DNA of 64,000 nucleotides from the NCBI RefSeq assembly GCF_011765625.1, contig NZ_CP050313.1:1794501-1858500 (forward strand), read 5' to 3'. The DNA comes from Shewanella aestuarii. Lineage in GTDB: Bacteria; Pseudomonadota; Gammaproteobacteria; Enterobacterales; Shewanellaceae. The notes beneath the pieces are model-generated. The model had not been told where the DNA came from, did not search any database, and was given only the letters and a program-made list of their open reading frames with translations. The translations under genes and the position numbers were made by a program. This document shows, in pieces, positions 58,146-64,000 of the stretch (its first letter is position 1; every line of letters begins with the position of its first letter).

Positions 58146-59195
58146 TTGCAAGCACAACTTATGGAAAAGAAAGATTTTCTTGCTTTTACATTAGACAACC
58201 CAGCAGGCATATCAACAGGATTTAAATTTGAACTAGCACAGCACACTCAGGTTGAGGTGCTTGATACAGGTGCGATTGTTTTTAGTCCAATAGATCAAAC
58301 TACGACTGGTCAACATAGCAAAAGCATTGTCCTTTCATGTGCGGTTCATGGCAATGAAACGGCTCCAATTGAAATTTGTAATGCCTTAATAACAGCATTA
58401 TTAAATCAAACCATTAAAACAGCTCATCGATTATTATTTTTAATTGGTAATCCACCCGCTATCCACAATAAAACCCGCTTTATTGAAGAGAATATGAACC
58501 GCCTATTTAGTGGTGCCCATTCTAAAGGACAAGGCTTGATAAATGATGAACGTATCCGCGCCAAAAAATTAGAAAAATATGTCGCCGACTTTTTTAATAA
58601 CGACTCAGCAAATAGTCAGCGTATTCACTATGATTTACATACTGCGATTCGTTCATCAAAACATGAAAAATTTGCTATCTATCCATATCGTTCAGGGCGC
58701 AGTTATAACGGAGAGCAAATGATGTTTTTAGCTGCGTGTGGTGTTGATACCATACTTTTTCATCATGAACCTACAACCACATTTAGCTATTATTCTTCTG
58801 AGCAATTTAATGCCGATGCTTTTACTGTCGAATTAGGTAAAGTAATGCCATTTGGTGAAAATGATATGTTACGTTTTGAACAGACACAGATCATGTTAAC
58901 CATGCTTATCACTCAGCCGTCTGTCACTGTTGAACCATACGACCCAAAGCAACTCAATTTATACAAAGTCTCACGCTCGATTAATAAAAACGCAGATGAC
59001 TTTAATTTTGCCTTTGCCAACGATGTACCTAATTTTAGTCAATTTAGGCAAGGTGAAATATTAGCAACAGAAGCAGGTAAGGCGATAACCGTTAATTCGC
59101 CAGTTGAAGCGATAGTGTTTCCCAATGCAAATGTACCCGTTGGGCAACGCACAGTATTGTGTTTGGTACCTGCGCCAAACGAAGATGTACAGTAG
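58146..59195 (+). CDS. astE: Succinylglutamate desuccinylase (AstE-like)
   Basis: A 349-residue zinc carboxypeptidase-like amidohydrolase. It would split N-succinylglutamate to succinate and glutamate, the last step of the arginine succinyltransferase pathway. Motifs: zinc-binding HGNETAPIE, substrate-site [21 protein letters not shown], third ligand in YDLHTAIR, and catalytic Glu in [15 protein letters not shown]. Start: AAGGAG at 58134-58139 is six bases from a TTG at 58146 and 21 bases from the ATG at 58161, so TTG is the likely start. The rest of the ast operon is not here; the gene stands just upstream of the bkd operon. Confidence 0.88.
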   Translation: MQAQLMEKKDFLAFTLDNPAGISTGFKFELAQHTQVEVLDTGAIVFSPIDQTTTGQHSKSIVLSCAVHGNETAPIEICNALITALLNQTIKTAHRLLFLIGNPPAIHNKTRFIEENMNRLFSGAHSKGQGLINDERIRAKKLEKYVADFFNNDSANSQRIHYDLHTAIRSSKHEKFAIYPYRSGRSYNGEQMMFLAACGVDTILFHHEPTTTFSYYSSEQFNADAFTVELGKVMPFGENDMLRFEQTQIMLTMLITQPSVTVEPYDPKQLNLYKVSRSINKNADDFNFAFANDVPNFSQFRQGEILATEAGKAITVNSPVEAIVFPNANVPVGQRTVLCLVPAPNEDVQ

Positions 59196-59279
59196 GCTAA
59201 AGCTATTGCGTAAAGCAATATATACAATGTTAGTCTTCCTAAAATCGTAACGTTAATTTAGAAACTATTGTATGGTAGT

Positions 59280-59314
59280 TTACGTTAACGTAATGTCTGA
59301 CAGTAAATTATAAT
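59280..59314 (+). promoter_or_regulatory. Palindromic operator and promoter of bkd operon (LiuR-like site)
   Basis: A perfect 14-bp palindrome TTACGTTAACGTAA (59280-59293) overlaps the -35 region of a promoter whose -10 TATAAT is at 59309-59314. The palindrome resembles the site I recall for LiuR, the MerR-type repressor of branched-chain amino acid degradation in Shewanella. A second, imperfect copy (ATCGTAACGTTAA) occurs at about 59244-59256. Confidence 0.65.
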
Positions 59315-59317
59315 TAG

Positions 59318-59341
59318 GTCGCTACGATTTGGCGTAGCGAC
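59318..59341 (+). other. Leader hairpin of bkd mRNA
   Basis: A perfect 9-bp stem GTCGCTACG/CGTAGCGAC with loop ATTTGG lies just downstream of the predicted transcription start and 21 bases before the first ATG. It may stabilise the 5' end or affect initiation. Confidence 0.5.
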
Positions 59342-59362
59342 TAACAACAACAAGAGCATATT

Positions 59363-60541
59363 ATGAGCAACGCACCACTGAACAATGAAACAGTGCACCG
59401 TGTCAGCTTCTTAGATAAAGCGTCATTGCACATTCCAATTTTGCGTATTCTTCAAGCCGATGGCACAACATATGAGAATGCAGTGCTACCCGTTATAGAC
59501 CAAGAGCTTGCTGCAAAAATTTACGATACTTGTATTTTTACCCGCGTTCTTGATGAACGTATGTTAGGTGCCCAACGCCAAGGTCGTATTAGTTTTTATA
59601 TGACCTGTATTGGAGAAGAAGCTGCCGTTGTTGGTAGTGCTGCAGCATTAGACAAAAACGACGTAATTTTAGCACAATATCGTGAGCAAGCTTCGTTGCG
59701 CTACCGTGGTTTTACGACTGAACAGTTTATGAACCAAATGTTCAGTAATGAAAAAGATCTCGGTAAAGGTCGCCAAATGCCAATTCATTACGGTTGTAGT
59801 GAGCTTAATTATCACACTATTTCATCTCCGCTAGGGACCCAAATTCCTCAAGCAACAGGGGTTGCTTTTAGTCAAAAGCTAAAAGGCGAGCGCAACGTGA
59901 CCATTTGTTATTTTGGTGAGGGCGCTGCATCTGAAGGAGACTTTCATGCAGGCTTAAATATGGCTGCAGTGTTAAAGGCTCCAGTTATTTTCTTCTGTCG
60001 CAACAATGGTTATGCCATTTCAACGCCAACCGAAGAGCAGTTTGCAGGTAACGGGATTGCTAGTCGCGGTGTGGGCTATGGTATGCACACCATTCGCGTT
60101 GATGGTAATGATATGTTAGCTGTATTAGCGGCTACTCAACAAGCCCGTGCTTATGCTCTTGAAAATAATGCACCGGTATTGATTGAAGCGATGACTTACC
60201 GTTTAGGGGCGCATTCGTCTTCTGATGACCCATCTGGCTATCGTTCTAAAGAAGAAGAAGCGAAATGGCAACAGCATGATCCTGTTAAGCGCTTTAAACT
60301 TTGGTTAATTAATAAAGGCTGGTTAAAAGAAGCTGATGATACCAGTATTTATGAAAAGTACCGTGAAGAGGTGCTTGCTGCTGTTAAAGTAGCTGAAAAG
60401 CTACCTGTACCTCACTTGGACCAAATTATTGAAGATGTATACGACGTACCAACGCCGGCATTGAAAAAACAGTTAAAAGAACTGAAAGAACATATCAGTA
60501 AATATCCAAAAGCGTATCCGAAAAGTGCAGGGAGACTATAA
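59363..60541 (+). CDS. bkdA1: Branched-chain 2-oxoacid dehydrogenase E1 alpha subunit
   Basis: Thiamine-diphosphate-dependent E1 alpha of the complex that oxidatively decarboxylates the keto-acids of Val, Leu and Ile. 392 residues. RVLDERMLGAQRQGRISFY opens the catalytic domain; the TPP-Mg motif begins at GEGAASEGDFHAG and ends CRNNGYAIS; the phosphorylation-loop-like SSDDPSGYRS segment is present. First gene of a three-gene operon; no E3 (lipoamide dehydrogenase) gene follows, so the complex must share the cell's common E3. The ribosome site is weak. Confidence 0.95.
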   Translation: MSNAPLNNETVHRVSFLDKASLHIPILRILQADGTTYENAVLPVIDQELAAKIYDTCIFTRVLDERMLGAQRQGRISFYMTCIGEEAAVVGSAAALDKNDVILAQYREQASLRYRGFTTEQFMNQMFSNEKDLGKGRQMPIHYGCSELNYHTISSPLGTQIPQATGVAFSQKLKGERNVTICYFGEGAASEGDFHAGLNMAAVLKAPVIFFCRNNGYAISTPTEEQFAGNGIASRGVGYGMHTIRVDGNDMLAVLAATQQARAYALENNAPVLIEAMTYRLGAHSSSDDPSGYRSKEEEAKWQQHDPVKRFKLWLINKGWLKEADDTSIYEKYREEVLAAVKVAEKLPVPHLDQIIEDVYDVPTPALKKQLKELKEHISKYPKAYPKSAGRL

Positions 60542-60544
60542 GCC

Positions 60545-61522
60545 GTGGCTCAAATGAATATGTTACACGCCATTAATGAGGCGTTATCGATTGCCATGAA
60601 AGCCGACGAGCGCATGGTTGTTTTTGGGGAAGATGTCGGCCATTTTGGTGGTGTTTTCCGTGCAACGTCAGGATTGCAAGAGCAGTTTGGTCGCGATCGC
60701 TGCTTTAATACCCCTTTAACAGAGCAGGGGATTGCCGGTTTTGCCAATGGTCTTGCAGCAAACGGCATGACTGCGGTTGCTGAAATTCAGTTTGCCGATT
60801 ATATTTTCCCGGCATTTGATCAAATCGTCAACGAGTCAGCTAAATTTCGTTACCGCAGTGGTAACGAATTTAATGTTGGCGGCCTCACGTATCGTACACC
60901 TTACGGTGGAGGTATTGCTGGTGGTCATTATCACTCACAATCGCCTGAAGCCTATTTTACGCAAACACCTGGTTTGAAAGTGGTTGTGCCTCGTAATCCA
61001 GAACAAGCTAAAGGCCTACTACTCGCTGCTATTCGCGATCCTAACCCTGTGATTTTCTTTGAACCTAAGCGCCTTTACCGCGCCTCTGTTGGCGATGTCC
61101 CTGAAGGTGATTATCAAATCGAATTAGGTAAAGCCGATGTGGTTAAGCAGGGTAGCGATATCACTGTTTTGGCTTGGGGTGCACAAATGGAGATTGTTGA
61201 AAAAGCCTGTGATATGGCAGCTAAAGAAGGTATTTCATGTGAAATCATCGACTTACGCACTCTATCGCCATGGGATGTTGATACTGTTGCCAAATCTGTT
61301 AAGAAAACCGGTCGTTTAGTGATTAACCATGAAGCGCCATTAACGGGTGGTTTTGCCGGTGAAATAGCCGCAACGATTCAACAAGAGTGTTTCTTGTATT
61401 TGGAATCACCTATTAGCCGAGTTTGTGGTTTAGATACGCCATACCCACTCATTCATGAAAAAGAATATATGCCTGATGAATTCAAAACGTTTGAAGCCAT
61501 CAAAGCGACAATGTCATTTTAG
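60545..61522 (+). CDS. bkdA2: Branched-chain 2-oxoacid dehydrogenase E1 beta subunit
   Basis: 325-residue E1 beta partner of BkdA1, forming the alpha2beta2 TPP enzyme. Family blocks: [59 protein letters not shown], and the C-terminal transketolase domain with [15 protein letters not shown] and [16 protein letters not shown]. It starts at GTG 60545, three bases after the bkdA1 stop, with GGGAG 9 bases upstream; an ATG at 60554 is a less well spaced alternative. The short gap implies translational coupling. Confidence 0.95.
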   Translation: MAQMNMLHAINEALSIAMKADERMVVFGEDVGHFGGVFRATSGLQEQFGRDRCFNTPLTEQGIAGFANGLAANGMTAVAEIQFADYIFPAFDQIVNESAKFRYRSGNEFNVGGLTYRTPYGGGIAGGHYHSQSPEAYFTQTPGLKVVVPRNPEQAKGLLLAAIRDPNPVIFFEPKRLYRASVGDVPEGDYQIELGKADVVKQGSDITVLAWGAQMEIVEKACDMAAKEGISCEIIDLRTLSPWDVDTVAKSVKKTGRLVINHEAPLTGGFAGEIAATIQQECFLYLESPISRVCGLDTPYPLIHEKEYMPDEFKTFEAIKATMSF

Positions 61523-61530
61523 GAGTGGTT

Positions 61531-63102
61531 ATGATTAAAGATTTTATTCTACCTGACATTGGTGAAGGTGTTGTTGAATGTGAATTAGTCGATTGGCTGG
61601 TGTCTGAAGGCGATACTGTTGTTGAAGATCAGCCAATTGCAGATGTAATGACAGACAAAGCGTTAGTGCAAATTCCAGCGCCCCATGCAGGAGTCATCAC
61701 TAAACTATATTATGCAAAAGGTGATATTGCGATTGTGCATGCGCCTTTGTATGCAGTTAAAATTTCTGATGATGTCGAGCAAGAAGCACCAGTGCAACAA
61801 GTTACCACTGAAACAGCGCAAGTTGATGTTACACAACATCAAGTAACAACATCGGGTGTAACTGTAGAAGACTTCCTTTTACCGGATATTGGCGAAGGTA
61901 TTGTTGAATGTGAGCTTGTCGATTGGTTAGTTGCCGAAGGTGAGATGGTTGTTGAAGACCAACCGATAGCTGACGTGATGACAGATAAAGCATTAGTTCA
62001 AATCCCTGCGATGAAAGCCGGTAAAATTGTTAAACATTATTATCGCAAAGGTCAATTAGCTAAGGTGCATTCACCATTATTTGCTATAGAAGTTGAAGCT
62101 GATGTTAGCGTTACTGTTGAGGTTGAAGCACAAACTGCACCAGTGGCAGCAATGGCATCAAGTTCAAATGAAATGGTGATTCAGGGTAAAGCGTTAGCAA
62201 GTCCTGCGGTTCGCCGCATGGCAAGAGCTAAAGACATTAACATTGCAGATGTTAAAGGATCAGGAAAAAATGGCCGTGTTTATAAAGAAGATATTGAACG
62301 CCATCTTCAAAATGATTCATCTGCAATCGTAACTACTTCGGACACAGCATCTGCACAATCGGTTCAAGTGACAACGTCTACTGCTGTCAGCAATTCAACA
62401 GATAGAGTAGAACCCATTAAAGGTGTTAAAGCGGTAATGGCAAGAATGATGACAGAGTCTGTGTCAACCATTCCACATTTTACTTACTGTGAAGAGTTCG
62501 ACCTAACCGATCTAGTTGCCATGCGTGAAAGCATGAAACAGCGTTATTCAACCGAAGAAGTTAAATTAACCATGATGCCTTTCTTTATGAAAGCCATGTC
62601 TTTGGCATTAAATGAATTTCCTATTCTAAATAGTCAAGTTAATGCTGATTGTACCGAATTGACCTATAAGTCTCGTCATAACATTGGTATGGCGGTAGAT
62701 TCAAAAATGGGGTTATTAGTACCTAATGTTAAAGATGTGCATCTGAAGTCAATCTTAGAGGTCGCAGCTGAAATAACAAGGTTAACAAATGATGCTCGTA
62801 GCGGTCGGGTATCGCCAGCCGATCTGAAAGAAGGAACCATCACGATTTCAAATATTGGTGCTTTGGGTGGCACAATTGCAACACCTATTATCAATAAACC
62901 AGAAGTCGCTATTGTTGCTCTAGGTAAACTACAAAATTTACCGCGTTTTAATGATAACGGTGAAGTCGAAGCACGCAAGCTAATGCAAGTAAGCTGGTCA
63001 GGCGATCATCGTGTTATTGATGGTGGGACCATTGCCCGTTTCTGTAACTTGTGGAAGTTCTATTTAGAAAATCCACAAGAGATGATGATGGCTATGCGTT
63101 AA
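61531..63102 (+). CDS. bkdB: Dihydrolipoamide acyltransferase E2 of branched-chain oxoacid dehydrogenase
   Basis: 523-residue E2 core, started at ATG 61531 with AGGAG five bases upstream (the frame opens slightly earlier at a GTG). Two lipoyl domains repeat exactly 110 residues apart, each with MTDKALVQIPA (lipoylated Lys43 and Lys153). A linker follows, then the E3/E1-binding domain (about residues 219-258, ALASPAVRRMARAKDINI), and the catalytic domain with SGDHRVIDGG (His493, Asp497). E. coli PDH E2 has three lipoyl domains and many bacterial BCKDH E2s have one, so two is notable. Closes the operon before a terminator. Confidence 0.95.
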   Translation: MIKDFILPDIGEGVVECELVDWLVSEGDTVVEDQPIADVMTDKALVQIPAPHAGVITKLYYAKGDIAIVHAPLYAVKISDDVEQEAPVQQVTTETAQVDVTQHQVTTSGVTVEDFLLPDIGEGIVECELVDWLVAEGEMVVEDQPIADVMTDKALVQIPAMKAGKIVKHYYRKGQLAKVHSPLFAIEVEADVSVTVEVEAQTAPVAAMASSSNEMVIQGKALASPAVRRMARAKDINIADVKGSGKNGRVYKEDIERHLQNDSSAIVTTSDTASAQSVQVTTSTAVSNSTDRVEPIKGVKAVMARMMTESVSTIPHFTYCEEFDLTDLVAMRESMKQRYSTEEVKLTMMPFFMKAMSLALNEFPILNSQVNADCTELTYKSRHNIGMAVDSKMGLLVPNVKDVHLKSILEVAAEITRLTNDARSGRVSPADLKEGTITISNIGALGGTIATPIINKPEVAIVALGKLQNLPRFNDNGEVEARKLMQVSWSGDHRVIDGGTIARFCNLWKFYLENPQEMMMAMR

Positions 63103-63132
63103 TCGTTATTATATCGTGTGTAAAAATACCCT

Positions 63133-63160
63133 AAAGGACGTTAAATACGTCCTTTTGTTT
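63133..63160 (+). terminator. Terminator of bkd operon
   Basis: Perfect 9-bp stem AAAGGACGT/ACGTCCTTT (63133-63141, 63147-63155) followed by T-rich sequence. Confidence 0.9.
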
Positions 63161-63212
63161 TAGGTGTAGTTTCCGTATAATTCGCGCTAGAAATCACATT
63201 ATTGGAACCGTT

Positions 63213-64000
63213 ATGAGTCAGTCGGCACCCCAAATCGAAACAATTGATTATCCTTTCCCACCAAAGCCTGCCGTATTATCAGATGCGCAAAAGCAAGCAT
63301 ATAAAGCGCGTATAAAGCAGTTGCTAGTAGATCAAAATGCGGTCCTTGTTGCCCATTATTACACTGACCCTGAAATTCAAGCTTTAGCCGAAGAAACAGG
63401 AGGCTGTGTATCTGACTCATTAGAAATGGCGCGTTTTGGGCGTGATCATCCCGCTAAAACCCTGATTGTTGCAGGGGTTAAGTTTATGGGTGAAACTGCT
63501 AAAATTTTAAGCCCTGAAAAAACGATTTTAATGCCGACTTTAGAAGCCACTTGTTCACTTGATTTAGGTTGCCCTATTGATAAATTTAGTGAGTTTTGTG
63601 ATGCTCACCCAGATCATACCGTTGTGGTTTACGCTAATACCTCAGCAGCGGTAAAAGCGCGTGCAGACTGGGTTGTCACCTCTAGTATTGCTTTAGAAAT
63701 TGTTGAACATTTAGATGCTCAAGATAAAAAGATTATTTGGGGACCAGACCGCCATTTAGGCTCATACATTGCTAAACAAACAGGGGCAGAAATGCTGATG
63801 TGGCAGGGCGATTGTATTGTTCACGATGAATTTAAATCGAAAGCATTACGTGAGCTCAAAAAGCAATACCCCGATGCCGCAGTGTTAGTTCACCCTGAAT
63901 CACCGGCAAGTGTTGTTGCAATGGCGGATGCTGTTGGTTCAACCAGTCAGCTTATTAAAGCTGCACAAACCATGAGTAATCACACGTTTATCGTGGCAAC
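63213..64000 (+). CDS. nadA: Quinolinate synthase NadA (3' end outside window)
   Basis: [4Fe-4S] enzyme that condenses iminoaspartate with dihydroxyacetone phosphate to quinolinate in NAD biosynthesis. The first 262 codons are in the window. Recognisable: [51 protein letters not shown], the first cluster cysteine in [12 protein letters not shown], and VHPESPASV. The start is the ATG at 63213 (GGAA 6 bases upstream). It is a separate unit from the bkd operon, with a terminator between. Confidence 0.95.
   Translation, partial: MSQSAPQIETIDYPFPPKPAVLSDAQKQAYKARIKQLLVDQNAVLVAHYYTDPEIQALAEETGGCVSDSLEMARFGRDHPAKTLIVAGVKFMGETAKILSPEKTILMPTLEATCSLDLGCPIDKFSEFCDAHPDHTVVVYANTSAAVKARADWVVTSSIALEIVEHLDAQDKKIIWGPDRHLGSYIAKQTGAEMLMWQGDCIVHDEFKSKALRELKKQYPDAAVLVHPESPASVVAMADAVGSTSQLIKAAQTMSNHTFIVA

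Noticed and set aside
58016..58246. 76-codon minus-strand frame over the astE start
   Set aside because: It overlaps the well-supported astE-like gene and its ribosome site; no family content.

Overview
The window looks like a chromosomal segment of a Shewanella-type marine gammaproteobacterium. This is inferred from gene content and order: the yeaG-yeaH-spoVR stress block, sodB next to grxD, cmoAB, aspS-yebC-ruvCAB, a branched-chain keto-acid dehydrogenase operon beside nadA, and several RND pumps. No rRNA or species marker is present, so the genus is an inference. Base composition is moderately AT-rich, and one island gene is clearly more so.

Layout. 1-8.9 kb: the 3' end of one RND pump, a secreted metallo-beta-lactamase-fold protein, then an RND operon (adaptor plus two permeases) whose last permease is frameshifted at a run of seven G. 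9.2-14.1 kb: PrkA-type kinase / YeaH / SpoVR operon. 14.3-15.5 kb: iron superoxide dismutase and monothiol glutaredoxin. 15.6-21.8 kb: five close or overlapping genes: lipoprotein retropepsin-like protein, inactive-transglutaminase 7TM protein, ATP-grasp ligase, a protein resembling a degenerate metallopeptidase, and a secreted unknown. 21.8-23.5 kb: cmoB-cmoA. 23.9-26.7 kb: a periplasmic-sensing diguanylate cyclase split by a frameshift. 27-31.9 kb: aspS, yebC, ruvC, ruvA, ruvB. 32.6-36.9 kb: a TonB-dependent receptor with a CRP-like site far upstream, and an MFS transporter.

37.5-44.3 kb is the accessory part. A tRNA-Ser(TGA) gene has its last 30 bp repeated exactly 6464 bp downstream. Between the repeats lie a tyrosine integrase, a structured non-coding region, a LexA-type box followed by a small palindrome-ended unit, a 910-residue SIR2-domain protein (candidate anti-phage NADase), and a Doc-type toxin-antitoxin pair. 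Beyond the right repeat is a decayed copy of the same terminator and integrase start, which indicates an older insertion at the same tRNA. This is the most likely place for a new defence system.

44.4-64 kb returns to core genes: a beta-CASP nuclease-like protein, a Tsx/OmpK-like porin, a PatZ-type lysine acetyltransferase that keeps the HTGG histidine, a LysR regulator, a MITE-like inverted repeat, another RND pump with adaptor, a GNAT acetyltransferase, trxB, msrA, an astE-like gene with a TTG start, the bkd operon behind a palindromic operator, and the 5' part of nadA, which runs off the window.
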